This document shows positions 36,311 through 56,880 of a DNA stretch of 64,000 nt, one piece after another (within the stretch, counting starts at the first letter, position 1; the number at the start of each line of letters is the position of its first letter). The DNA is from Chionis minor (lineage: Eukaryota > Chordata > Aves > Charadriiformes > Chionididae). The stretch lies in assembly GCA_013398295.1 (NCBI GenBank), contig VZSF01007297.1, forward strand, positions 144,569 through 208,568. Direction: 5' to 3'. The notes beneath the pieces are model-generated. The model did not search any database, was not told the origin of the DNA, and worked only from the letters and a program-made list of their open reading frames with translations. Both the position numbers and the translations under genes were made by a program.

Positions 36311-39300
36311 CTTCAGAAGTGTCCTGAAGTTGCTCAAAATTGTTGTGTCAATGGAAGCACCACCCGTGGCACAGGGGAACAGAAATAGCTCCCGTTCCCT
36401 CCTCTGTGTCCACACACGCCGGTGTTTCTTCAGCAAAGATGAGTATTTCCTTGGCTGGCCGCAGTGGCAATCGAAACCTAGAGCTGGTTAAAATTCTTCA
36501 CATGGTGAAATACCTAAATGAGAACTGAGACGTGGGGGGAATCTGCTTGCTGATGGTTATTTTCATGTCTGGCAGCATTTTTGTGTTTCCTATGCAGCAA
36601 ATGATGCTTTTTGGTGGGGGAAATACAGGCAAAACTTCCTCTCTTTATTCCCTTATTCCCCATCAAGGATATCTCCACTTGTTTGCCCAAAAATATAAAA
36701 GAAAAAATGAAAAAAAAGCAGTTCCCTTCCTGCCTCCCAGCATCATTACTGGATCTTTTCTCACTGGTAGTGTTTAGTATTTCTCCTGCACTGTTTAAAT
36801 ACCTCCTTTATTTTATTAATACCTATCAGACTCCTCTGGCTGGGTAGAAGAAATTTAACTGCAAACTCTTACCCTGAATATTGTGACCTGTTTTCTCCTG
36901 GTCCATGATCCTGCAAGGACCATAGCTAAAACCTTTTAAAATTCAGTAAGTAGGGTTTGGAGCTGCAGCTGGTCCACCAAGGAGAGGCAATGTAAGCAAA
37001 GCCATAGGAAGAGGAAAGGGCCGGCACAGGAAATCTCCAGATACATAACCTGTTTCAAAACAAGTATTAGGGAGATATTTTTTTTACAGTCTCTCCATCA
37101 CTGTCTTTAAAGGAGTGGGCGTATCCTTTTCCCAGGCTCCGTGCCATGCTGTGCGTTTATTTGGCATTCCTTCCATGCATTAACAAAATCAGCTGGTTCA
37201 TCTGCGTTATGAAACACAAAGTGTTGCTTCTCTTTCTGCATTTATCTCCCTGCAGCTGAAACTGTACCAGGAATGCCCTGCCCTGGCACCAGGTTGGCAC
37301 AGCATCCAGAGAAGATAGATAGCTTTTTTTTCCCCCCCATAATAGTTCATCTATCTGGCAGGGTAGGATCTCTGGGTTACACTCCAGGTATTTTATGCCT
37401 GTGATGGAAGAAACTGTGTCACACCCAACTGCAATGTTTGTTAAAATACATCAGATCTCTGCGTGGACAGCGAGGACAGGGGAACCTCAGTCCATTTTAT
37501 TTCTGAGCCTCCGTTAACAACCTCATTTTCCTAAATCGCTGGGGCTGGTGGAAGGAAACAAACAGACCTCACCTTCTCCATCACAAATCAGCAGAGATTT
37601 GCAGGAGTTCTTCCCACCTGAAGAAATGTTCAGGTTTGTAAAGTTCGAAGAGGAATGATGCAGAATCTCTCCCTTTGGTCTTCCCACCACGTACACTGGC
37701 TTGAATTGGATGGGGAGTTTCTCCCTGTGTTTTTTGGATTCTTTTACGTCTTTGTCCGAAAAATCCCAAAAGGCCGGAGGCATTAAAACAACTTGCAGGA
37801 AAGAGTAATTTCTGACAGATAATTCATTATTAAACTTTTGCAAGCTGGAAGCCGAATTCTTGCTTTTCTATATTTCAGAATCAATTTTGCCTTTATGCAT
37901 TAGCTTACTCCTGTCGTGGATGTTTAAATTTGACCATAAGAAGATAAAACCCAAACTTGGCATAAAATACTTCAGGGGCTCAAATATATTTAAGGCAATA
38001 TATTTTTTCTTTTGTTTATTTTTAAATTTTAGATGTTTTCATCTTGATTCAGAATGGGAGAAATAATCTCCATGTAAGAAATATTCTTGTGCCCTGGAAC
38101 AGCTACACCTCAGCCAGCTGCGGCACCACGTAGAGCCAGACAAGGATGACACTGAACAGAAATCCCTAGGGATTGATGGAGATCTGGATGTCTCCTCTCC
38201 CAGTTTGCTTTCCCAGCTGTGCTGGCCACATCCCGATGTCCCATGCCAGATGCTCTGTCTGGGAAGTTCCCAGTAGCCGCTCCAAGCCTGCTGTGAGGAC
38301 GTCAGCGATACCATGGGAGATGAAGGGGGTGAGGAACCAGAGTTGGTAGAGACGTGTAAAGGTGGTGAATGTTAAAATGAATTTTTGCACTGAGACACGG
38401 GGAAGAGTTTCCCTCCGTGGCTTGGTGGGGAAGGTCTCATCTCCCTCTGGAGGATCACAGCAAATCTACTGCTGGATCAAACGAGCTTCTCTCCTATGCT
38501 CCCTGTCCCCAGGCTGCGGAAGCAGAATCCACGTATTTTGACCTTCCTGTGGCGGATGCTGGGGTATCCATCATGGCCTACATGAAGGCTGTAGCTGCCC
38601 TAATCTGAGCCAACATCGCCCTTTCTAGTCCTGTGGTAACCAGGCAGAAGGGAGATGCCTGTCTCAACTGGGGTGGCAAAAAAGCGACTACAACCCTCTA
38701 TTTTCTGCCTGAAAAACCCACTGACATGAGTTGCAGTTTCATGGCCATCTTTTATTACTTAAAGAAGAGCTGAAGTCCAGATCTGGTCTCACTGCCAATT
38801 ACCACCCTTGCTCGCTTCATCAGCTCAGTCTAGACTGGCACCAGAGAACAACATCAGAAAGGATGTTAATTAAATTTGCAGTTTCCCTGGTCTGGCAAAG
38901 CAAGTCCATAGCCTATAGATGTGCTGAGGTTAGCAGGAGGCAGAAAAAATAAAGGTGAATACAGCTTTTTGAGGAAGGGGGAGGAGAAAAATTAAAGCTT
39001 TGTTCTGGTGTCCCTGTTTTGGGTGACAAACTACAAAAAATGAAAGCTGGGGCTTTCAAAGGGTCTTTTTGGAGACAGTAAATGCACTTTGGTGGTTTTA
39101 ATTTAGTCAGACTCCTTTGAAAGCGGCAGCCAAAAATCTACTTCCTATGAACACATTTGGTTTTGGCAAAGTGGAGAATTCTGCCGGTCACGGGGGCTGA
39201 TTTGACAAAGGCAGGAAAACTAAAACAAGAGAGAAAACCCTAAAACTGAAGCATTTGGCACAGCGAAGATTATTTAAAGAAGATGCTCCGTTTTCCTTGG

Positions 39301-40204
39301 AAGCTGGTGCGGTCGATGAACTCCCTCTCTAGAGGCCTGCTCTTGCTACAACTATATGAAGGATAAAACATCATTTCCCAAGAAACTTGGCTATTCTTTC
39401 ACCTCTATTTGAAGGAGTTAGATGCTTGTTCAAGAGGCATTAGTGGAGTTGAAAACACTCTTTCTCCTCCTGTGTTTTAAGAGGTAATTTGACCCTTGAC
39501 TTCTGCCCTGGTGCAAAACAAGGTGGGAGCAGGAGGGGCTGCAGGATATGGGTCTACACTTCATGGACCACCCTTCATCAAGTGCAGACCAGCTGATCAT
39601 CTGCCGTGACTTAGTTCAGCTCTGCCCAGTGTGGTAGGGGCAGACCTGGCTGACACCCCTGGGATTCAAACCCAGCACCTGCCACAGAGTCACTCTGGAT
39701 TTTTTTGGTCCTAGGCAGTATTAGAGATTAGATCTGGATATCATCCCTCCCTAATGCTCAGGATAATAGCAGTTAGCTATATAGCAGGTTCAAAGGATTT
39801 ATTTGGGTNATTTGAGTTGGCAGAAACATTGCTTCTCAACGAGGAAAACCACCCCAGGTTGAATTGGTGGGTCATTCCAATGAACCAAGGCTGAAAATGT
39901 TCACTGAAATTACTGTGAAGCTGGTGAATTTTGGTTGCTTGCAAACCCTGCATTTTTGGCAAGTTTATCTACTCCCCCCTCAGCTCCAGAGAATGTAAAG
40001 AGAATATAAAGCCCCTGCTTATCACCTGCTTTGCCTCCAGCATTGCAGCATTTTTCACTTGTTACATTTTCACTTGCTAACCAGTTTCTGAAGCTGCAGG
40101 GCTTGAGGGTAGAATTTGGTGATCAGAGGGTTTTTCTAAACACAGCTTGCATTAATCAAGTTTTTGTCAAAGAACCATATAATTCATGATGTATGAACAC
40201 ACCA
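36311..40204. other. Intergenic DNA downstream of DMBX1
   Basis: No gene recognised. It contains one isolated N (39809) and a B-box-like sequence near 39660 that I do not accept as a tRNA. Confidence 0.5.
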
Positions 40205-41160
40205 GGAGTTCATACAAAGTTTTTATTATTCTCTATTGTCAAAGTTGAACCAAAATGCTTTCCAAAAAGAAAACCCCATAATTTGTAAATAGAGGAGTTT
40301 ACACTTCACTGAAGATCAAAGAGGAAACAATCTAGATAAAAAATAATCCTGTGAATTTGGCTTTCATTTTTCTCCCCAGCCAGCAGCATTTGCAAATATT
40401 TTGTCCTCTCTCTTTGAACAAGTGCTATTAAAAAGTAAACAAAAAAATTTTGCCTTATAGGAAGTGCTTAAACAAGAAATTCACCTTCACATCATTTCCC
40501 GGCTGTTATAAAATTGGCTTTAGCAGAGAAGGGAGAAGTGGAGCGGTGAAGTGCACCGTCGTTTTTCTTCATCGTAAACACCTTTAGGACACTGACCCAA
40601 GAAGAGCAACTAGCTACGAGCTGAAGTCGGGAGGATGGCTGATTTGTAACTTTGATACTAGCTACTAAAATTGAGAAGGAAGGGGGAATAAAAGCAAAAG
40701 AGGTCACAGTTCTGTAACACTGACAGTAACACACAGGTGATGGGTGCTGTCAACATTATAAACTATATACAAGACAAAGCAGGACTCTTTCTTTTCCCAA
40801 AGAACGCAACAACAACGAAAAAAGGTGTATATAACACAGTTGGCACATTATCGCGGGGACGAGGAAAGGAGGCTTCTCCTGAATGTTACAGGCTTAACTC
40901 ATGGCAGTCCACAGGACAGTTTGTCTGTCTAAGCATACATCCTCTCCCCCTTTCTCCTTAAATATTTAGTGAAGACCAGACCAGTAGTGATGTCTGATGC
41001 AATCGTGATGCTAATAAGACGTTAATAAATGCAAAGTTTTCCCTGAAAGGGAGCACCTTACTCCAGGAAGAGATGAGGGTGGGTGGGGGCTCAAGGAGTG
41101 ACATGCCTAGTGCCAACCTCTGGTGTATCTTCTCATGGGCAATGGTGGCTCATCTGGCAG
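40205..41160 (-). other. DMBX1: DMBX1 3'UTR (predicted)
   Basis: Begins after the TGA. The first well-formed minus-strand polyadenylation signal I accept is AATAAA at 40222-40227, with a GT-rich CTGGTGTGTTC element roughly 15-20 nt beyond it. The extent is a prediction; longer forms are possible. Confidence 0.4.
40222..40227 (-). terminator. DMBX1: Candidate polyadenylation signal of DMBX1
   Basis: AATAAA on the minus strand, followed downstream by a GT-rich element; cleavage would fall near 40205. Confidence 0.4.
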
Positions 41161-48469
<7,309 letters not shown>

Positions 48470-48670
48470 GATAAAATACATCATATTATTGTGACTTTTA
48501 ATGAACCAACCTAGCTCTATCCCAGGACTAGCTGGGATTTTATCCCTATCGTTGCCTACAGTCGGCTGTCCTGTAATCCCATCGCTATAATATCAAATAA
48601 TCTTTCTTATCTGAACTCACTCATGCATAATTTGTTTCCATTCATTTTTCTTAAGGTTCTTAACACAACA
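48470..48670. promoter_or_regulatory. Candidate DMBX1-proximal element with K50 sites
   Basis: Contains the perfect inverted repeat GGGAT-TTT-ATCCC (48534-48546) and TAATCC (48574-48579), both fitting OTX/DMBX-type K50 homeodomain binding, plus CTATAATATCAAATAATC and ATGCATAATTTG cores. It sits about 300 bp above the first coding exon. Autoregulation or OTX2 control is inference. Confidence 0.4.
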
Positions 48671-49980
48671 CAAATGATACCGGTTAAAAAAAAAAANAAA
48701 GAAAATAAATTTGTAGTGTAATAGGACCAAAAATGTTATGGCTAAAGAGGGAATTAAGGTTTGCAATAAATACTGACGTTTCATAGCTCAATAGCAAGGA
48801 AATTGTTTCAAAAAACTAATGGCTTTTTTTCTACTGTGGGCTCCATGTGAAACTTCAAGCTGTTTTTCCTTACAGACCATCTGTAAAACTGAGCTAATAT
48901 TGATCACAAAAGCTGAGTGATGCTTCACTCATCTCTGTTATAAATGGCTGAGGGCTTCCAGGATGCCTCTGTGGTTTGTAAGACATCGGAAAGGAAGTTG
49001 TGAAACATTTGCCACAAAAGAAAATTTTTAAAATACTGTTTACATCAGCAAGTCACCATCTGGAAAGCCAGCGCAACAAATGAAAAATCAAAGAGGTCCA
49101 GCTGGACTAACTTAAGGAAAGCAGACGGGTTATCTAGGCAACCTCTTAGAAAGCCATTTAGTCACTGGAGGAAGGTGGTTCAACTTCCGTGGTTTTAGGA
49201 GAAACGTGATGCATTGAACGGCAAAAATTTGGATGAACAATTATCTGTCTTTTTTCTGCACAGAGGAAAGACCTTCATTTTTGCCTCTAGAGGGTTTATA
49301 CCATGGAGGACAGACTCTCGGTGAAAAGGAGGGAATGGAAACGAGTTAGTCCCACTACCCCTCTTGCTCTGAATTCCCATTCTCTCCCAAACCACCTTGA
49401 TGTAAGGAAGCACAAACATGGAGTGACCTTGTTTAACATCCAGAGGCCAAGCTGTATTTCCTGGGAAAAGCAGCTGAATTTTTTACTATAGGGTCTGGCA
49501 ATGACCTGGGCCATCTTGTGGCTTCACCTTCGCAACGATCTATCCATCGTGGTGCCCAGGAAGGGAGGAGGGAAGCCATGCAGCTGGAGTTCGGTCAAAC
49601 ACTCCACCAACTCGGGGATGGTCCTCACTGCTCTGGGATGGGTTTTTTTGACTGACGGATTTTGTGTCATGAGTGTAAGTGCTACCTTTGGGATTGTCTT
49701 CTCCAAGAGGCTGCCGTAATCACTAGCCAATAATTTGAGAATCTAGCACTCAGCCTCATTCCTGTTTCCCCAGGTCCCTTCTGCTCAGCCATCACATCAT
49801 TTCATTGCCAAGAGTGCTGGTGGAGGGTGACAGATCCAGGTGTGGTTACACCACAAAGGTCTGAAACACACCCCAATGCCACCTTCATCTGCTTTGTCTT
49901 TCCCTTTTCACCCACTCTGGATTCACCCCCAATTCTTTAGTTATAGACTCAAAAAAAGATTGATGGCTATCCAGGACCTA
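48671..49980. other. Noncoding DNA upstream of DMBX1 coding exons
   Basis: Probably within the 5' noncoding intron of DMBX1. A single N in an A-run (48697); no exon or repeat recognised. Confidence 0.5.
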
Positions 49981-50110
49981 CATAGAATCACAGAATATCT
50001 CCTGTTGGAAGGGACGCACATCCCACCCCTCTCTGCACAATGCCAGCCACATCCTTACAGCCCACAGAGAATGTTGCCAGTTATGTCCTCTCCTACCACA
50101 TCCTATATAA
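49981..50110 (-). mobile_element. CR1 LINE 3'-terminal fragment
   Basis: ATAGAATCACAGAATATC then TGTTGGAAGGGAC is the complement of the avian CR1 3' terminus with its ATTCTATG-type repeats. Further CR1-like sequence (CTGCACAATGCCAGCC) fades by about 50110. Confidence 0.85.
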
Positions 50111-51839
50111 GAACATAAGAAAAAAAAATGCTACCTCCTACTTCAAAGTACGGACAATTATTGTATGAATAGCTGATTTATTGAAAAATGCATTTAAGGG
50201 TGCCTGAGACGTATTTTGTATCTGGTTCTGAAAAGCAGGGAAATATCAGATCTGCTTTGTTTTATGGTATCCAAGCAATTATTTTTGAATTCATTTTCAA
50301 AATGTTTCATTTCAAAATTTACCCTAGTTTTTAGGAAAGCAAAGACAACCCCAAACCAAAATAATAGCCTTCATCTATACCTTATCAAGGTTTTATTCAC
50401 TTAACAGGAGAGAAAGCCAATGATATTCTAAGATGAACCACCATGAAAATGGATATTTTTGGTTCAGATGCCAACCTAAACACAAGAATGCCGCAGCTCT
50501 GCTGTAATTGAGCTTAAGGAACACATAAGCAATGCCAAAATTGTTTGCTGGTTCTTTGATCAAGGTAAGAGACTTCACATGCCCACAGATTTTTGTCATT
50601 TGTATTTTCCCGGGGATGGATTCACAGGGAAATTACAGCAGGGATGTTGCTTTACTGGACTGCAGAGCTTTGCTGCTGGTGGCATGCGATAAGGGACAGG
50701 AGCATGTCCCAGTGGTGTGCTGTTGATGTGACCACAGGGGACATCTCCCATCACCTGGGGAAGACCTGCAGGTCCCTCACCTGGACACTACACTGGATGG
50801 TTCTGGTCACGTCTGTGGTGCAACTTCACCCCATTCGTGGCGCCATTCTTTTCCGAAGAGCATTATCCCAACCCAGCCAGCAGCACAGCAGTGCTCAGCA
50901 CGCACCAAGCCAGCTCAGCGGGTGGCAGTGCTCAGCCTGTCCCCATCATCAACGAGACTGCTGCAGCTGGCCAGAGAGTCATTCGCTGCTTCGCTTTCGC
51001 AGTCCAAGAGCAGGACTGGCTGTTCTGGCCAACACCGGCAGCAAAACAGAGGTTTGCATCTTCATTTTGCCTCCTCCCTTCCCACCCCCTAACTTGTGAA
51101 CCTGCTGGCTGGTTCCACCTGCTTTGGCCAGCAAGGTGGAGGTCTCAAAGCCTTTCAAGATCCTGCGTGTTTCGTGAAAACCGTTTGAGGACACAGAACT
51201 TACTAACTGCCCTGGGCTGCTGTCAGACCTCCATCCTTAATAGATGCCAGAGAATCCATATCCCAGGGCTCAGCCTTGCCAGGAGACACATGGGAGGCTA
51301 CATGTTTGACTCCCAACCCATAGAAATGCCTCTTTCTTTTCTAATCCCCCTTGCATGATGTTGCTTGTGTACCAAGCTGGCACATTAAGGAAAAAAAGAA
51401 GAGGGAGAGGAGGGGAATTTTCCCATACCATACAGTCTTCCGAGCACACCGCCAACGACGTGTCTGGAGACCAGTGTTTCCACTGAAACACTTGCTCCGG
51501 GAAGATTTCAGTTTATTTGACCATTAAAAGATGTTTTTGTGTGTACGTGTGTGTCTGAACAAACACTTCTGGGTGGCCTAGAAGAAAGTGCATCAAATTA
51601 AAAAAAAAAACAAACAAAGAAAATAAAAAGCAGGGGACTTAATAATGATGGACTCAGGATGGGAGTCAATACCCATCACAGCTTTAGTCATAACTGCCTG
51701 GCGTGCTGCAGTGCAGACGACAGACAGACCTTCCTACTCACTTGTGCAGCAAATGTATCATCCCAGATTCAGTATTAAAAAAAAAGGAGGGAAAAGGAGA
51801 TATCTTGCATTTACTGAGCAAGACTCCTCAGCCTAATAT
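50111..51839. other. Noncoding DNA
   Basis: No gene or repeat recognised. A short GTGTGTACGTGTGTGT stretch near 51538 and an A-run at 51600. Confidence 0.5.
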
Positions 51840-52125
51840 GCAAAGTTAACTGAGACTGCAAACAGCTCCTGTTTAACTGTCAGCTCCGAGCGCACTCCAA
51901 CCCCAATAAATTAAATATTTAAAAGACATCATGCAGCAATTTTTTTTTAATGGAGAAAGCCATTCATCAAGCCACCGCTGTGTTTCACAAGCTGTCGAAT
52001 AGTGCTTACACTGGTTAAAATAATCTTTATATTTCATTAAGCAACCAAATAAGCTGATCCCTTCCCACTGGCTGTATAGATGGTTTTAATTTTCAAAATC
52101 TGCAAATGCATCTTTTATGTCTCTG
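51840..52125. promoter_or_regulatory. Candidate conserved noncoding element
   Basis: AT-rich, unique-looking block with AATAAATTAAATATTTAA, GGTTAAAATAATC and CATTAAGCAACC cores and no coding signal. Confidence 0.3.
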
Positions 52126-54545
52126 GGTGGCTGAAGGGCCTCAGGAACAGCCACAGCCAGGAGGAGGATGAGAGCAAAGTTTGAGCTCCTGCTTTTTGGA
52201 AGGGTAGAGGCTCGAGCTGTTGTCGATACAGCTGGGAGGGTAAAGTAAGGTCCATCTCAAAAGAAAGGGGATGCCTTACCCCGATTTTGTGCATCGGAGA
52301 TCACTGAAGAGCTAAGAGGGGTGGGAAAAGGAGATGGGAGCTGAGGAAAGGTGCAGGAAAATAATACGTAAGAGGAAAATCTCCCTGTAGGATGAGGCTA
52401 GACAGGGTCTGTCCCTGCCGAGAGCCTGCAGTATTTGCTCAGCACAGGGGGACAGATGCCTCCTGCAGTGCCTGGGGCTGGTACCTCCTGGGGAGGGTGG
52501 TTTCCTTCTGCACGGCCCCTCAGGGCCACATCGGTGACTCTCCTGGCATCAGAAGTCTTGTTCTGTCCCAGCTACCCACATTCTGCAGCCCCAGGCTGTG
52601 AGGTCTCCACACCATACCCTGTGCCGGACCCTGCCAGGATTCCTGCTCCTTCTGCCTTTGCAATCCTGGCATTATTCCCTCAGTCCCAAAAACTCTCCCA
52701 CGGCTTTTTACCTCTCACTTAAGTTTTCACCATGGAAGTCTCATGGATGCTGCGCCCACTTTTCTTCCCAAGCCTGCAGACCCCTCAGGCTGCAGGGACT
52801 GTGTCCTGCCAGGATCCGACCTCACAGAGGGGACCAGGGATTCTCCTTAACTTTCACTGATGCTGACTATGAGAAAACCAGCTTTCTCCATCCTCTGCAT
52901 TGCTCAGAGGCCAGGCAATGTAGGTCTCTACCCATCCCAGGCTAACCCAGAGAGCAGACGCTCTTTATTCAGCCGCTGCTGTTCAATCTCATGCAAAACA
53001 ATTTGCACATTTACCAGCTGGGAACAGGAATGCCGTTATCCCAGAGCAGAGCTGCATTGCTCTAGCTGAAACATGGCTCCCATCCGTACCTTCCCAACAC
53101 TGGCCTCGAAAACCTCAGGTTCCCGTGGAGTCATACAGCACAAGAGTGGTGCAATTTATTGTAGACCACTTAGCGGTGTAACACATAGGGGAAATTTGGC
53201 CCTGAGCTTTAATATTATCAGCTTTGGCTCCTCAACTTTTGTAAAAGGCTTTAAGTTTCCCTGTTTAACTGGTAACTAATTTTGTATCCAGACACATAAT
53301 TCTGTCCTGAGACAGGACGCAAAGAGGAGAGAACCACACATTTCGTCGCCAGGCGAAAACTCCTGTTCCTAGTGGCTTGTGCATGCGTGGAATTGCAATA
53401 GATCTGGGAACAATAAAACATCTTTTAAAAATGAGATATTGAATTTTTCTGAAAAGCACCTTGTAACAAAACATCCATATTTTCCCTCCTGTCAGGGAAA
53501 TTAAAACCCCACCAACTGAAAACCACAAAACCCAGTCTGGAGCCGTATTAACTGCACCCAAGAACTTGAGATCAGGGACATTTTCTGCTTGCTCCTCTCC
53601 TTGTTTCAACTCCTTACTGCCCCCATCAAAACACCTTCAGTCTGTACCTGGCTTCACCTGCCAGCTGCACACGAGACCTTTAACAAAAACGCAGACCTGA
53701 CAAAACTCATTAAGGGAGAAACGTATAGATCCCTGCAAACCCAAATGTCACTCATGCTGGCCACAGAGCTTCTGTCAGTGCTGGAGAGCTTGTCCCTGCG
53801 CTGAGCTGTCCTGAATAAGGACATCTACGGCAGCTCCCTATGCTGACGCTGCTCTGGAGAAAAGGAATTTTAAACCGAGACAGTGGTTTTGCATTATTCA
53901 AGTGCATTATTCCGCAGTAACGCACCCCCTTCCCTCCTCCCCAAATCTAAACTAAGTTGAGATGGAGGATTTTTCTTCAATAGCTTATTCTGGCCAGTTT
54001 TCTCAGGTCAAAGTAAAAAAACACCTAGGACAAGATATTTGCCCTCCTCAAGCAAACGCCATTGGGCGAGGTGGGCTTGAGGCTGGATGTACGACTTGAA
54101 GCTTTCCAGGGGCTTTGGACCATTTTCTCTTTTCCCTTCAGTTGGTCCCTCCAAATACTGAGTCATCTCAAACTCAAAAAAGTACTGAGACTAAATTCAT
54201 TGAACTACACAAGACGCTCAGGTGCAATGGTGAAAAATGGGGCAATAAAACCTATGAGTTAAAAAGACTAATTTTTCCTAGAGGAGACAAGAAGAGGATA
54301 CCAGAGGCTGCTTTTGACTGGTGGGCACTGCGGGGTGTTAAGTTAATGTCACTAAATCTGTCAGGAAATTGGGAGGGTTCGTGATGGTGGAGGCATGTGT
54401 GAGGGCGTTCTTCATGTGGGAAATAAGCTAAATGTACTAAAAAAGTTACATCTGGTCTTTGACAACCCATTGGCAGAAGTGAATTTCAACACCCCAGTTC
54501 ATTACTGATGAAGAGGGATCTGCCAGAGATGCATTTGAAATTTGT
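52126..54545. other. Noncoding DNA
   Basis: Mixed composition; 52.4-52.9 kb is C-rich with open frames but no splice or homology support. Nothing identified. Confidence 0.5.
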
Positions 54546-54680
54546 AAGATCTTGGGACTGCGCCCTGGCAGCTTGAACATGGGAAAAGCACAAGGAAAAT
54601 AGTGAAANGAAGATCTTGGGACTGCGCCCTGATGCAAGATGCAGCTTGAACATGGGAAAAGCACAAGGAAAATAGTGAAA
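54546..54680. repeat. Tandem duplication across a single N
   Basis: A 62-bp copy (54546-54607) and a 71-bp copy (54610-54680) are identical except for a 9-bp ATGCAAGAT insertion in the second; an N lies between them. This is typical of contig ends that overlap but were not merged. Confidence 0.9.
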
Positions 54681-54839
54681 GAAAAGTCTGGTGCTCTTGT
54701 GTGGTGTTGGGGCTCCTGCAGGTGACAGGAAAAAATAGGAGCAGCCCCCTCAGGTGAAAAAGGAAAGTCGCCGTCCTCCCACCCGAGTGCCTGCTCAGGC
54801 GGTACAAATCACTACTCGTCTTTATGCAAAGCACAGGAA

Positions 54840-55080
54840 TGCACGCGCTGCTCATTACTAATGGGGAATAACAGCAAATGGTTTGTGCTAACAGCGTCCC
54901 CCTTATTACTGCTGGCAATAAACAGCATCAAAAATAAAATCACAGCAAAATATTCACACTCACACCCCCCCCCCCCCTTCCTGGAGCTGTTCTGCTTTAT
55001 GATTTTATGCTTTGAATCCTTATTCAGAAACACTTTAAATCAGCAAGATAAATAATGAATCTCCGTCTCTGCTTATCTGA
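54840..55080. promoter_or_regulatory. Candidate conserved noncoding element
   Basis: GCTCATTACTAATGG, CCCTTATTACTGCTGG and repeated AATAAA/AAATCA cores in unique DNA, with an internal C-run (54966-54978). Confidence 0.3.
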
Positions 55081-56039
55081 CAGTCTAGGAAAATAAGCTC
55101 ACTCTATACACAGACATCGGTTTTATATATATTTGGTACTAGATGAATTACATACCTGGGGGGGTTCTGAACAAATGATCCTTGCAAGAGGTTTTCTTCA
55201 ATCTTTTTTTTTATATCCCTAAATCTTTAAGGTATATAAAGGTCCAAAATCACGTAAGATAATAACCAGCATGTTATAAATCAGTTTTGTTCCTCACGTG
55301 AGATTGCTGAATGTCTAAGGAAACAATCTCACCTTTGTAGCGGACGAAATATAAATAATTTGAAATACTGCAACACATCATATTTTCTCATTCAAACATC
55401 AAAGTGTGAGAGCAACTAGCGCCATGAAAACAGGCTTCCATAGGACTTTTCTTATAACTGAAATAAAGGAATTGAGAACAGCTCTCAAAAAAAAATCAAG
55501 ATTTCCCATTTCTGATCTTCCTGTAATACTTTTATACCTGTGTAAATCCCTGGATTTAAATGCAGTTAATTTCTTAGTGCAGAGTGAGATCTTAATTAGA
55601 CCTGGTCTAGTTGAACAAGTCGCAGCCCACTGAAAACAGACGCTGACTGATTACACCCATTCGTGCAGCTCACGTTCAGCTACTACTACTGACCTTGGTA
55701 TAAAATAAAAAGATCTTTCTCTTAAAACCAGGAGGTTTGCTAGCAGCTGGAATTTGGAAATACCTCCAGTTAGTGGCAGCATCACAGTTTTTTGGGTGGA
55801 CCTTGTCAAATGATTGCCTCTGTCGGGGCTGTGTTGCTGAAGAGCACAGCAACTGTATGCGTAATGCTCATGTATTTGTAGCAGAAGCATAATGGGATGT
55901 GAGAGGGTTTGTGTGTTTTATAAAACAAACCTCAGAGCATCCTGCTGAGATGGGGAATTTTTTTTGGTAGGACTCTACAAACTCAGGCACCCGGTTGCGA
56001 GCGACCGAGACGACAGGCCCTGGCTGACAGAGGTAACTC
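55081..56039. other. Noncoding DNA
   Basis: AT-rich; nothing identified. Confidence 0.5.
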
Positions 56040-56190
56040 GCATCAGTTGCCGTGATTTTTATTTAAGGCTTTTGTGAAATCATCATTTCCCCCCAACTCC
56101 CGCTGCCTCTTAAAGCCCCAGATAACAGAACCGAGTGATTGATTAGACAATTACCACAAAAAGACTTTGCAGTGCCGCTGTTTGCAGAGG
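56040..56190. promoter_or_regulatory. Candidate element with PBX-HOX site
   Basis: TGATTGATTAG at 56136-56146 contains the canonical PBX-HOX/MEIS-type TGATTGAT, followed by ACAATTACC. Surrounding DNA is unique and noncoding. Confidence 0.35.
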
Positions 56191-56640
56191 CATGCTTCAA
56201 AGGGCAGGGTTGCAAGGTCTGAAATAAAATAAAATAAAAAGACACCCTCAAAGTCTCTGCTTTTGACCCGGGCATAAGTTTTAAGGCTTGGAGCCCAGTA
56301 ATTTGCAGTGCAGAGATAGGACTGGGGTCACTAAACATCACTGTGGTGCTAAATCTCTCGCTTGCCATAATTTACACATGAAAATCAGTGCTTACAGATC
56401 AAATCAGTGTAAATACACCTCCCTTTTTTCCCTTCGGAGCAGCGATCAACCCTCAATAAAAACTTGTAATCTATATTGAAGCAGAAACATTTTCCTGCAT
56501 AAATAAGAAACGCTCTTAATATGAACATCAATTTTGCTCTAGTTTCAGGATCTCATTCTGCTTCCAGCTCAGTCAAGAACAGAAAAAAAAAAATAAGAAA
56601 TCATGCATTTTAGATTTCTTATGACTAATATCGCAATGGA
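56191..56640. other. Noncoding DNA
   Basis: AT-rich sequence with AAAAT repeats near 56225; nothing else seen. Confidence 0.5.
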
Positions 56641-56802
56641 AACCAAACCCTGCAGCCCAGACCGACGCAGAGGAGTTTGAGTACCTACAGCCCCGGCTCT
56701 GCCGGTGTTGCTGCCGCACGCTCCGTGTCGGTGGATGTGGACGGCGGCAGCATCCCCCTGCAGCCAGGCTCTCCTGTACCTGCGCCGCCCGCCTGTTCTC
56801 AC

Positions 56803-56880
56803 CTCTGGAGACCCGACGGCATCTCTGCGTCCCGCCGGGCCCTGCCTTCCGGACTCGGAGTAACCTCAAAGTGCTGCGCA
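56803..56880 (-). other. DMBX1: Candidate 5' noncoding exon of DMBX1 (A)
   Basis: A local CpG-rich patch (about 56650-56880) with a good minus-strand donor, CCAGAG|GTGAGA (exon end 56803). It lies 8.6 kb above the first coding exon acceptor. The upper boundary is a guess. Confidence 0.25.

Noticed and set aside
39640..39685. tRNA-like B box (GGGTTTGAATCCC on the minus strand)
   Set aside because: No A box, acceptor stem or anticodon arm could be found at the right distance.
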